From contig CAZGCI010000034.1 in the NCBI GenBank assembly GCA_964524185.1, positions 1-38,810 on the forward strand: a DNA stretch of 38,810 nucleotides, given 5' to 3'. This document shows positions 23,805 through 31,216 of the stretch, piece by piece. Each line of letters starts with the position of its first letter. Position 1 is the stretch's first letter. The notes under the pieces were generated by a model that saw only the letters and a list, made by a program, of their open reading frames with translations, ran no database searches and had not been told where the DNA came from. Origin of the DNA: Thiohalocapsa sp964524185 (GTDB lineage: Bacteria; Pseudomonadota; Gammaproteobacteria; Chromatiales; Chromatiaceae). The position numbers and the translations under genes are program-made.

Positions 23805-24083
23805 ATGCCCGATCTCAGTCAAGAACAGCAAATCCTGGTCGCCATGCGCAAGACGCTGGCAGCGATCATCAAAGACGTGACGCCGCCGCCCGGGATGAAG
23901 CACCCGCTGTCCAACGACACCATCCAAGACGTGCGGCAATGCCTGGCGCTGATCTCGGCGCGGGAGAAAGCGCTGGCGGACGAGCAGGGCCGCGGCGGAG
24001 AGCGGCCGTACTATGCCGACGAGCCGCAGACGGCAACGGTGGTACCCATCGCTGGCCTCAAGCGCAACCGCAACAACGATTAG
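23805..24083 (+). CDS. Small conserved-looking protein of unknown function (92 aa)
   Basis: A strong GGAGGAG site lies 6 nt before the ATG. The protein starts MPDLSQEQQILVAMRKTL and contains AAIIKDVTPPPGMKHPLSN, then a helix TIQDVRQCLALISAREKALAD and a polar tail ending GLKRNRNND. No TM or signal peptide, so cytoplasmic. I recall similar small proteins in purple sulfur bacteria, without a function. It is 12 bp upstream of the carbonic anhydrase homologue, in an apparent two-gene operon. Confidence 0.75.
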   Translation: MPDLSQEQQILVAMRKTLAAIIKDVTPPPGMKHPLSNDTIQDVRQCLALISAREKALADEQGRGGERPYYADEPQTATVVPIAGLKRNRNND

Positions 24084-24095
24084 CACACCCCGCTT

Positions 24096-24950
24096 ATGCC
24101 ACAGCGTTTGTTCCGGCCCACGCAGCGCCGCCGCTGGGTTCCAAGTGCGTTTGCGCCGCGCTTGGGTGTGTCCATCGCTATTGGACTGGCGACGACGTCA
24201 GCGCCACTGCCGTTGTCCGCTTGGGAAACGGGCATTGCGCGGCCGGATCCGGGCGCGATGCCCCAGTGGACCTACAGCGGCGAGCAGGGCCCGGAGCATT
24301 GGTCGGAACTGCATGCGGACTATGGCGCCTGCGCCTCCGGTGAAGCGCAATCTCCCGTGGTCCTCGCCGAGTCGATGGCGCTGGCGGCACCCTGTGAGCC
24401 GCTGCGCTTTCGTTACCGCAGCAGTCCGCTCTACGTCACCAACGACGGGCGTGCAATCCGCCTCGGCTACGACCGTGGCAGTCATCTGCTCATCGAGGGC
24501 CTGAGCTACGAGCTGGTGGAGCTTCGCTTCCACATGCCGCCGGAGCACCTCATCGACGGCGTGCAGGCCGACGCGGAGATCCAGCTCATTCATGCCAACA
24601 ACCGCGGCGACATCGCCGTGGTGGCCGCACTGCTGCGCGGCGGCCGCCGCCCGAACTCCATCCTGCGGCGGGTGCTGGAACATGCGCCGAGCGAGCCCGG
24701 AGAATCCTTCTATGGGCGCAACGTCGGCGTCAACGCCTTGTTTTTGCTTCCGGGGCGAAAGGACTACCTCGCGTACACGGGGTCTCTGACCCGACCGCCT
24801 TGCACGGAGGGCGTGCGCTGGTATGTGCTGCGTACACCGGCGGAGGTGGCCCAATCGGACTTGGAGCAGCTGGCGACCCTGGTCGGGCCGAATGCGCGGC
24901 CGGTACAACCGTTGGGTGATCGCCGCATCACCAAAGTCTGCACGCCCTGA
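24096..24950 (+). CDS. Alpha-carbonic anhydrase homologue lacking zinc ligands (CA-related protein)
   Basis: 284 aa. The N-terminus is basic then hydrophobic (LGVSIAIGLATTSAPLPLSA, 23-42), a likely signal peptide. The alpha-CA fold is clear: WTYSGEQGPEHWSEL (58-72), GEAQSPVVL, TGSLTRPPCTEGVRWYV (228-244) and RPVQPL. C80 and C236 fit the conserved disulfide. By alignment with bacterial alpha-CAs the zinc His94 is R144, His96 is H146 and His119 is Q163; shuttle His64 is R120. E161, corresponding to Glu117, is kept. Loss of two of three ligands predicts no hydratase activity and a binding or scaffold role in the periplasm. It lies downstream of the 92-aa gene. Confidence 0.9.
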   Translation: MPQRLFRPTQRRRWVPSAFAPRLGVSIAIGLATTSAPLPLSAWETGIARPDPGAMPQWTYSGEQGPEHWSELHADYGACASGEAQSPVVLAESMALAAPCEPLRFRYRSSPLYVTNDGRAIRLGYDRGSHLLIEGLSYELVELRFHMPPEHLIDGVQADAEIQLIHANNRGDIAVVAALLRGGRRPNSILRRVLEHAPSEPGESFYGRNVGVNALFLLPGRKDYLAYTGSLTRPPCTEGVRWYVLRTPAEVAQSDLEQLATLVGPNARPVQPLGDRRITKVCTP

Positions 24951-25045
24951 AATGGTGGCCGCGGCCGCTGCCCGCCGGTGGCTACCACGGTTGGGCGCCA
25001 CGGAGTGCTGCGCCGGTGCACTCTCGGCAGGACCAGCAGCTGTGA

Positions 25046-25090
25046 GGCCCGGCGGCGCTGATGCTAGGAAGCAGCCCTGCCCGCCGGGCC
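25046..25090. terminator. Large inverted repeat between convergent genes
   Basis: GGCCCGGCGG (25046-25055) and CCGCCGGGCC (25081-25090) pair perfectly over 10 bp; the 25-nt loop contains a further short GCTG/CAGC pairing. It lies between the convergent carbonic-anhydrase-like and PPIase genes, so it probably ends transcription from both sides, although no T-tract is present. Confidence 0.45.
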
Positions 25091-25112
25091 GCACCCAAGG
25101 CGTGGTGCCCGA

Positions 25113-25973
25113 CTACTCTTCGGTTTCCTGGAGCTTCACCACGTCCTCGTTCAGATCGACCATGGCTTGGTTGCGCATCTCGGTCAGCTGCGCGGCGACC
25201 TTTTGGCGTTGCAGTGCCGCCTCGAGGCTCGGCTTCGCATCCTCGAAGGACGGCGGTTCGGCGTCACGGGTTTCTTCCAGTAGGATAACGTGCCAGCCGA
25301 ACTGAGTCTGGATGGGCTCTTCTGTCCATTCACCCGGCTTGAGGGCTGCGACGGCGTCGGCGAAGGGCTGCACCATCTGCTGGTTGTCGAACCAGCCCAG
25401 ATCCCCGCCCTTCTCGGCGGTTGGGCCGAGCGAGTGCTCCTGGGCGAGCTTTTCGAAGTTCTTCCCCTTCTTCTTACCCACCTGCTTGGCGAGATCCTGG
25501 GCCTTTTCCTGATCGTCCAAAAGGATGTGCCGAGCCTTGTACTCGGTGCGCTGGGCCTGCTCCTTGAACTGTTCGTAGGCCTGTTGCAGCTCTTCTTCGG
25601 TCACCTCGGTCTCTGCGGCAATGGCCTGGAGCGCGGCCTGTGACAGCACCATCATGCGCTGCAGTTCCAGCGAGGTCTGCACGTCCGTGCGCTCGGCAAG
25701 GTTCCGCTTGTCGGCCTCCTGCGCGGCGACGACCATGTTCATGAATTCGTTGAACGCCCGCTCCTGAAGCTCCGGGGAACCCTCCCCGCCGGCCAGTTGT
25801 AGCCGCTGGAGATAGAAGAGCCGGAACAGGTTCAGCGTGTAGGGCTGATCGTTGATGGTGGCGATGAGTGTGTCATCGTCGGCGACATTGTCCTGGGCCA
25901 GCGCCGGCTGCGTCAGGAGCGCGCCGGCCAGGGCAGAGGCGAGCACGTATTTAGGGATGCGGTTCAGTGGCAT
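25113..25973 (-). CDS. Periplasmic parvulin-type peptidyl-prolyl isomerase
   Basis: 286 aa. Signal peptide 1-26 (VLASALAGALLTQPALA-Q cleavage). The helical N-terminal chaperone part (~30-140) includes FNEFMNMVVAAQEADKR. The parvulin domain (~143-240) shows YKARHILLDD, FEKLAQEHSLGPTAEKGGD (split from LGWF) and FGWHVILLEE. The family catalyses cis/trans prolyl isomerisation and assists outer-membrane protein folding (PrsA/SurA/PpiC-like). GAGGAA lies 6 nt ahead of the ATG. It follows yciB-yciI on the same strand after 166 bp. That gap holds no gene; a bolA homologue sometimes found there is absent. Confidence 0.9.
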   Translation of the reverse strand: MPLNRIPKYVLASALAGALLTQPALAQDNVADDDTLIATINDQPYTLNLFRLFYLQRLQLAGGEGSPELQERAFNEFMNMVVAAQEADKRNLAERTDVQTSLELQRMMVLSQAALQAIAAETEVTEEELQQAYEQFKEQAQRTEYKARHILLDDQEKAQDLAKQVGKKKGKNFEKLAQEHSLGPTAEKGGDLGWFDNQQMVQPFADAVAALKPGEWTEEPIQTQFGWHVILLEETRDAEPPSFEDAKPSLEAALQRQKVAAQLTEMRNQAMVDLNEDVVKLQETEE

Positions 25974-26139
25974 TGTGATTTCCTCAGGTTGGTCGTGGTT
26001 TGGCGACTGTGTGCAGCCGCGGCAGGGCTTGCCGCGACCGCCGTTGGTGTGGACTACGGCTGCCCCGCATCGTCTCGCTTGAGAGGTAGCGCCCGCTCGC
26101 GTGACCGCGCGAGGGCAGGAGGCATCGAGGGGATGATCT

Positions 26140-26457
26140 TCAGCCCGGCGGCGCTGAACGCGGCAACACCTGGATGAAGGGCTTGACGCGGACCTCGCGA
26201 TAGACTCCGGCGGCTACATACGGATCTGCATCGGCCCAGCGTTGCGCGGCATCGAGGTGGTCGAATTCTGCCACCACGAGCGAGCCGGTGAAGCCGGCCT
26301 CACCCGGGTCTGCTGCATCCACTGCAGGGTGCGGCCCGGCGAGCACGAGGCGGCCCTCCGCCTGCAATACATCCAGTCGCGCGAGATGCGCCGGGCGTGC
26401 CTGCCGGCGTGCCGCCAGGCTATCGGGATGGTCGGTGGCGATGATGGCATACAGCAA
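26140..26457 (-). CDS. yciI: YciI family protein
   Basis: 105 aa. It aligns throughout with E. coli YciI: LYAIIATDHPDSL, RPAHLARLDVLQAEGRLVLAG, DPGEAGFTGSLVVAEF and WADADPYVAAGVYREVRVKPF. The conserved His and Asp of the YciI/EthD-like ferredoxin fold are present; the function is unknown. TTG start, with GGGAG 8 nt upstream; the nearby ATG is in another frame. It begins 17 bp after yciB, in an operon. Confidence 0.93.
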   Translation of the reverse strand: MLYAIIATDHPDSLAARRQARPAHLARLDVLQAEGRLVLAGPHPAVDAADPGEAGFTGSLVVAEFDHLDAAQRWADADPYVAAGVYREVRVKPFIQVLPRSAPPG

Positions 26458-26474
26458 GGCGCATTCTCCCGCGG

Positions 26475-27182
26475 CTAGCGACCGCCCGCATCGGCCTCCG
26501 CCGCCGCCTCGCCAGCGGCTGCGGGCGTTGGCTCGAGCTGGACATGGCGGGCCAGGTAAAACGACTGCGCCAGCACGAACACCAACGTCATCCCCATCAT
26601 ACCGAACAGCTTGAAATCGACCCAGGTGGCTTCGGCCGCGTGGGCCTGCTCACAGAGTCCGAGCAGCGTCCCCTGGAACTGCTTGGCACAGGCGGCGAGG
26701 TTGATCTCAGCCTGGCCACTCGCCGCAATGAGGGCCTGCTTGGCCGCGTAGAAGCCGCTGCCGACGTAGACGACAAAGAGGTTGGCGAGCCCAGAGACCA
26801 CGAAAAAGATCACCCAGGCGAGGTTCAGGCGCTGCCAGACCGCGGCAGGCGCCGTCAGCGCATGGCCCATGAATCGCTGCACCAGCGGTTTGTCGCCGAT
26901 GAATTGCCCGCCCAAGAAGACGCCGGCAAAGAGCCAGTTGATGATGCTTGGCTTCCACATGACAAAGGTCGGGTCGCGCAGCACCAGCGTCATGCCGCCG
27001 AACAGCGCCAACAATGCGAGCGTCGCCAGATGCATGGGCTCGGTGCGGCGATGCCGCAGCCGCACCCAAGTCACCTGGATCGCTGCCGCCGCGATGGCAA
27101 CAACGGTTGCCGCATAGATGCCCTGGAGCTTGTAGGCGACGAAGAAGAGGATGACTGGAAAAAAGTCGAGGAGGAGCTTCAT
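26475..27182 (-). CDS. yciB: Inner membrane septation protein A (YciB)
   Basis: 235 aa from ATG 27182; E. coli YciB is 179 aa. Five or so TM helices with family motifs LLLDFFPVILFFVAYKLQGIY (abbreviated start), FGGMTLVLRDPTFVMWKPS, INWLFAGVFLGGQ, KPLVQRFMG, LNLAWVIFFVVSGLANLFV and WVDFKLFGMMGMTLVF. Extra length comes from a ~40-residue insert between the last two helices (GFYAAKQALIAAS ... CEQAHAAEA, with two Cys) and a Pro/Ala-rich tail. YciB is implicated in envelope synthesis and division. It is divergent from rnm. Confidence 0.94.
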   Translation of the reverse strand: MKLLLDFFPVILFFVAYKLQGIYAATVVAIAAAAIQVTWVRLRHRRTEPMHLATLALLALFGGMTLVLRDPTFVMWKPSIINWLFAGVFLGGQFIGDKPLVQRFMGHALTAPAAVWQRLNLAWVIFFVVSGLANLFVVYVGSGFYAAKQALIAASGQAEINLAACAKQFQGTLLGLCEQAHAAEATWVDFKLFGMMGMTLVFVLAQSFYLARHVQLEPTPAAAGEAAAEADAGGR

Positions 27183-27310
27183 GATGATTTCGGGTTTTGC
27201 CGGTAGGAGCATAGCAGCCGCATCGACGGCGGTGTAGCGCCCCGAACGCCGATGACCGCTGCCGCGGTGCCGCATAGCCGAGCCGCCCGATGGGGTATTG
27301 CGGAATCGGG

Positions 27311-27316
27311 TAGAAT
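27311..27316 (+). promoter_or_regulatory. Candidate -10 element immediately before rnm
   Basis: TAGAAT ends 6 nt before the rnm ATG (27323), and no Shine-Dalgarno sequence is visible. If used, the mRNA would be leaderless or nearly so. No clear -35. Confidence 0.3.
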
Positions 27317-27322
27317 AGCGCC

Positions 27323-28183
27323 ATGGCCAAGACACCTGATCTGCACACGCATTCCACCGCCTCCGACGGCACCCTGAGCCCCGCTGCGCTGGTCGCGCGT
27401 GCGGCGGCGGCCGGCGTCGAGACACTCGCCCTCACCGATCACGATACCGTCGCTGGCCTCCCGGAGGCCATAACCGCTGCGCAGGCCGCGGGCATAGCGC
27501 TCATCCCCGGCGTGGAGGTCTCCGTGACCTGGGGCGGGCGCACCGTCCACGTCGTCGGGTTGGCCCTCGATATCACCTGCAAGCCCTTGCTGGATGGCCT
27601 CGACGGCCTCCAAGCGTATCGCGTCTGGCGCGCCGAGGAGATCGGCCGTCGCCTGGCAAAGGCCGGGTACGAGGGGGCGCTCGAGGGTGCGAAACGGCAT
27701 GCCTCGGGCGCCCTGATTGGCCGCACGCACTTCGCGCGCTTCCTGGTGGAGCGGCGCGCCGCGACAGACATCCGTGACGTGTTCAAGCGGTTCTTGGTGT
27801 CCGGCAAGCCGGGCCATGTGCCGGGGGAGTGGACGACGCTCGAGCAGGCCCTCGGCTGGATTCATACCGCTGGCGGTATCGCGGTGATTGCCCATCCGGC
27901 GCGCTACAAGTTTACCCGCAGCAAGCTGCGCCGGCTCTTCGGCGAGCTCAAGGAATGCGGCGGGCGCGGGCTAGAGGTGGTGTCCGGTAGCCATAGCAAG
28001 GACGACTACTATGTCTACGCCCGGCACGCGCGCGAGCAGGGTCTTCTCGCCTCCGCCGGCTCGGATTACCACGGCCCGGATAAGCCCTGGATCGAACTCG
28101 GCAGGCTGCCGCCGCTGCCGGAGGGCTGCACCCCGGTGTGGACTGCGCCGGCGTTCGCCGACGCCCAGCGCGCTGCGGCCTAA
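27323..28183 (+). CDS. rnm: PHP-domain 5'-3' exoribonuclease (RNase AM / YciV)
   Basis: 286 aa. PHP metal-site motifs in order: DLHTHSTASDGTL (6-18), ALTDHDTVAG (35-44), PGVEVSV, a central GRTHFARFLV, VIAHPARYKF and SGSDYHGPDKPW near the C-terminus (here AGSDYHGP). E. coli YciV (293 aa) trims 5' ends of rRNAs and degrades short oligonucleotides and pAp-type products with three metal ions. It is divergent from yciB. The dispersed element starts 3 nt after the stop. yciO, its E. coli neighbour, follows after the element. Confidence 0.93.
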   Translation: MAKTPDLHTHSTASDGTLSPAALVARAAAAGVETLALTDHDTVAGLPEAITAAQAAGIALIPGVEVSVTWGGRTVHVVGLALDITCKPLLDGLDGLQAYRVWRAEEIGRRLAKAGYEGALEGAKRHASGALIGRTHFARFLVERRAATDIRDVFKRFLVSGKPGHVPGEWTTLEQALGWIHTAGGIAVIAHPARYKFTRSKLRRLFGELKECGGRGLEVVSGSHSKDDYYVYARHAREQGLLASAGSDYHGPDKPWIELGRLPPLPEGCTPVWTAPAFADAQRAAA

Positions 28184-28185
28184 AG

Positions 28186-28402
28186 CCTAGCGAGGTGATG
28201 CCTCAGACCGACGAACGACTCGGGCGCCGGTACGCCAGCGGGTCGTTCACTGACCAGGGCCGAGGGCCAGGGCGCGGACGCACAGTCCTGGCAGCAGCGG
28301 TTGCGCCTCTGCCCTCGGCACTTTCCCCCTACCGGCGCCTGGCATGCGACGCGGCGTGGAACACTTGACATTTCTGCAACCCTGTGGCGCGGTGAAGCAA
28401 TC
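28186..28402 (-). repeat. Dispersed hairpin element, copy C (217 bp, inverted)
   Basis: Occupies most of the 354-bp gap 28184-28537. Plus strand reads CCTAGCGAGGTGATGCCTCA, then ACCGACGA, GCGGGTCGTTCACTGACCAG and CCTGGCATGCGACGCGGCGT, ending GGTGAAGCAATC. The hairpin arms are 28261-28275 and 28303-28317: CGAGGGC pairs with GCCCTCG and GGCGC with GCGCC around a 3x3 internal loop. Both arms carry matching extra bases relative to copies B and D. Its CTAGCGAGG end is 3 bp after the rnm stop codon. Confidence 0.88.
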
Positions 28403-28475
28403 TAGCTGCCCCGGGCCCGGTCGTCTCTTGCCGCCGGATTTCCACGGCAGTATCGCCAGCGTTAGCCAGCTTCTG

Positions 28476-28487
28476 ATGGACGTCCAT
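28476..28487. promoter_or_regulatory. Perfect 12-bp palindrome upstream of yciO
   Basis: ATGGACGTCCAT, 50 nt before the yciO ATG, at the head of the yciO-to-rluB gene run. It is a possible operator. No -35/-10 pair could be placed confidently around it. Confidence 0.3.
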
Positions 28488-28537
28488 TCGGCTGTGTACG
28501 CGCAGCACATCGCAGGCGGGAGTCGGCCTGTCGCGAC

Positions 28538-29161
28538 ATGGCAGACTACGTAGAGATCCATCCGCGCAATCCACAACCGCGGCTCATCGCGCGGGCCGCA
28601 GCGGTGTTACACGATGGCGGAGTTGTGGTGTATCCAACCGACTCCTGCTACGCGCTTGGCTGCCAGATCGGCGAGAAGTCGGCCCTGGACCGTATCCGCA
28701 TGATCCGGCGCGTGGATGATAGGCACCATTTCACGCTGGTGTGCCGGGATCTGTCCGAGATCGCAACCTATGCACGCATCGACAATGTGGCCTATCGCCT
28801 ACTCAAAGCGTTGACGCCGGGTCCCTACACCTTCATCGTACAGGCCACCAAACAGGTGCCGCGCCGGCTCCTGCATCCCAAGCGTCGGGCCATCGGCATC
28901 CGTGTGCCGGATACGCCCATCGCGCGCGACTTGCTTGCCCTGTTGGATCAGCCCATCCTCAGCACGACCTTGATCCTACCCGGGGCCGACCAGCCGCTGG
29001 CCGACATGCTCGACATTCGCGACCACATGGACCATTGCGTGGACCTCATCATCGACGGCGGTTCCTGCGGCACCGAGCCAACCACCGTGGTGGATATGAC
29101 CAATGAGCCGCCGGCGGTGCTGCGGCGCGGGCGAGGTGATACCAGTGTGTTCGATCACTGA
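28538..29161 (+). CDS. yciO: YciO, TsaC/Sua5 (YrdC-fold) family protein
   Basis: 207 aa, collinear with E. coli YciO (206 aa): IHPRNPQPRLI, GGVVVYPTDSCYALGCQIG, FTLVCRDLSEIATYA, TPGPYTFIVQATKQVPRRLL, IGIRVPDTPI, LSTTLILPG, DLIIDGG and PTTVVDMT. The YrdC fold makes threonylcarbamoyl-AMP in TsaC; YciO is a paralogue of less certain role in tRNA t6A or a related pathway. First gene of the run that leads to rluB; the next gene is 60 bp downstream. Confidence 0.92.
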   Translation: MADYVEIHPRNPQPRLIARAAAVLHDGGVVVYPTDSCYALGCQIGEKSALDRIRMIRRVDDRHHFTLVCRDLSEIATYARIDNVAYRLLKALTPGPYTFIVQATKQVPRRLLHPKRRAIGIRVPDTPIARDLLALLDQPILSTTLILPGADQPLADMLDIRDHMDHCVDLIIDGGSCGTEPTTVVDMTNEPPAVLRRGRGDTSVFDH

Positions 29162-29221
29162 GCGCCCGCGACGGCCCAGGCGGGCACGCAACAACCCACA
29201 CGTCGCTCGGCGCCCACTCCC

Positions 29222-29941
29222 ATGAGCCAGCTTCTGCAACCGCTGCTGGTGTTGATGCTGATCGCGCCGCCCGTGCTGCTTGCGATCACGGTGCACGAGG
29301 CCGCGCACGGTTGGGTAGCCAACCGTCGCGGCGACCCCACTGCCCGCCAGCTCGGCCGTGTCACCTTCAACCCGCTGAAGCACATCGATCCGGTGGGCAC
29401 GCTGTTGGTGCCCGCGACCATCTTTCTCATGTCCAAGACGCTGGTGGGCGTGCCCTTCTTGTTCGGCTGGGCCAAGCCGGTGCCGGTGAACTGGCGGCGG
29501 CTGCACAACCCGCGTTGGGACATGGCGCTGGTGGCCGCCGCGGGCCCGGGCGTCAACTTGCTGATGGCCTTCGCCTGGGGACTGGCCATCGAGCTGATGG
29601 CGCTGCTGGTGCTCGTGCTGCCGGTGCCCACCTGGTTTTTGCCGTTGTTCGTGGAGATGTGCGTCGTCGGCATCGTCATCAATCTGGTGCTGATGGCCCT
29701 CAACCTGTTTCCGTTGCTGCCGCTCGACGGGGGCCGTATCCTGCATGCGTTGCTACCGCCGCCGCTGGCGGTGGGCTTCTCGCGCTTGGAGTCCTATGGC
29801 CTCTTCCTGCTGCTGCTGCTGCTTTTCTTGCCCAACGGGAATCCGCCGGGGCTGCTCGGTGCCGCGCTGCGGCCGGTGGTCAGTGGTGTACTGACGGTGA
29901 TTCCCGCCCAGGCCCTGGTGCGCCAGCGCTTCCCCATTTGA
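29222..29941 (+). CDS. Site-2 protease family (M50) membrane metalloprotease
   Basis: 239 aa. Zinc motif HEAAH is in TM1 (residues 25-29, VHEAAHGW), with the third ligand region LFPLLPLDGGRIL. Further helices include PRWDMALVAAAGPGVNLLM and a Leu-rich LLLLLLLFLP. This is the compact S2P group without PDZ domains (YwhC-like) that commonly precedes trpS-scpA. It cleaves membrane-embedded substrates; the target is unknown. It is 49 bp before trpS. Confidence 0.93.
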   Translation: MSQLLQPLLVLMLIAPPVLLAITVHEAAHGWVANRRGDPTARQLGRVTFNPLKHIDPVGTLLVPATIFLMSKTLVGVPFLFGWAKPVPVNWRRLHNPRWDMALVAAAGPGVNLLMAFAWGLAIELMALLVLVLPVPTWFLPLFVEMCVVGIVINLVLMALNLFPLLPLDGGRILHALLPPPLAVGFSRLESYGLFLLLLLLFLPNGNPPGLLGAALRPVVSGVLTVIPAQALVRQRFPI

Positions 29942-29990
29942 TGCGCCGTCCGATCAAGCCGGCGGCGCGACGCCAACAAGGCCTTCATCA

Positions 29991-31208
29991 GTGACCCCCG
30001 TTTCCGCTCAGAATCCACGCGTTCTCTCCGGCATGCGGCCCACCGGGCGCCTGCACCTCGGCCACTATCACGGTGTGCTTAAGAACTGGGTCGAGCTCCA
30101 GCACGAATTCGAATGCTTCTTTTTCGTGGCTGACTGGCATGCGCTCACCACGGACTATGACGACCCGTCTGGTATCCCGCAGGCGACCTGGGACATGGTC
30201 GTGGACTGGCTCGCTGCCGGCGTGAGCGCCGGCTCCTCAACGCTGTTCATCCAGTCCCGGGTCCCGGAGCACGCGGAACTGCACCTGCTGTTGTCCATGA
30301 TCACCCCGCTCGGTTGGCTGGAGCGGGTACCGAGCTACAAGGACCAGCAGGAGAAGCTCAGGGAGAAGGACCTCGCCACCTACGGCTTCCTCGGCTATCC
30401 ACTGCTGCAGAGCGCGGACATCCTGATGTACAAAGCCGGGCGCGTGCCGGTGGGCGAGGATCAGGTGGCCCATGTGGAAATGACCCGGGAGATCGCCCGG
30501 CGATTCAATCACATCTACGGCCGGGAGCCGGACTTCGAAGACAAGGCCGAGCAGGCCAAGCGCAAGATGGGCAAGAAGAACGCCAAGATGTTCGACCAGC
30601 TGCGCCGCGGTTATCAAGAACAGGGTGATCAGGAGGCGTTGAACAAGGCCCGCGCGTTGCTAGAGAGCCAGGGCAACATCACCGTCGGCGATCGGGAGCG
30701 CCTCTTCGGCTACCTGGAGGGCGGCGGGCGGGTGATTCTGCCGGAGCCGCAACCACTGCTGACGCGCGCCGCCAAGATGCCTGGGCTGGATGGGCAGAAA
30801 ATGTCCAAGTCTTACGGCAATACCATTGCGCTGCGCGACGACCCCGACGAGGTGGCGCAGAAGCTCCGCACCATGCCCACGGACCCAGCACGCGTCCGCC
30901 GCAGTGACCCAGGCAATCCGGAGGTCTGCCCGGTGTGGCAGTTCCACCAGGTCTATTCCGACGACGGCGTGAAGCACTGGGTGCAGCAAGGTTGTCGCTC
31001 CGCCGGCATCGGCTGTATCGAGTGCAAGCAGCCGATCATCGAAGCGGTGCAGGCAGAGCTCCGGCCCATCCAGGCCCGCGCCACAGAGCTGGAAGCGGAG
31101 CCGGAAACGGTGCGGAGCTTCATCAACGAGGGCTGCGAGCGCGCCCGCGACGTGGCTCGGGAGACCATGGACGAGGTCCGCCATGCCATGTCCCTGGTGC
31201 AGGGCTGA
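29991..31208 (+). CDS. trpS: Tryptophan--tRNA ligase
   Basis: 405 aa, GTG start. Class Ic synthetase: SGMRPTGRLHLGHYHG contains the HIGH-equivalent, FVADWHALTTDY follows, then YPLLQSADILMYKAGRVPVGEDQ (quoted in part: SADILMYKA) and KMSKS (about 269-273) in GQKMSKSYGN. An insert of ~60 residues before KMSKS (basic KRKMGKKNAK stretch) is typical of the longer ~400-aa proteobacterial TrpS. It charges tRNA-Trp in the cytoplasm. scpA begins 8 nt after its stop. Confidence 0.96.
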   Translation: MTPVSAQNPRVLSGMRPTGRLHLGHYHGVLKNWVELQHEFECFFFVADWHALTTDYDDPSGIPQATWDMVVDWLAAGVSAGSSTLFIQSRVPEHAELHLLLSMITPLGWLERVPSYKDQQEKLREKDLATYGFLGYPLLQSADILMYKAGRVPVGEDQVAHVEMTREIARRFNHIYGREPDFEDKAEQAKRKMGKKNAKMFDQLRRGYQEQGDQEALNKARALLESQGNITVGDRERLFGYLEGGGRVILPEPQPLLTRAAKMPGLDGQKMSKSYGNTIALRDDPDEVAQKLRTMPTDPARVRRSDPGNPEVCPVWQFHQVYSDDGVKHWVQQGCRSAGIGCIECKQPIIEAVQAELRPIQARATELEAEPETVRSFINEGCERARDVARETMDEVRHAMSLVQG

Positions 31209-31216
31209 GGCGCGGG

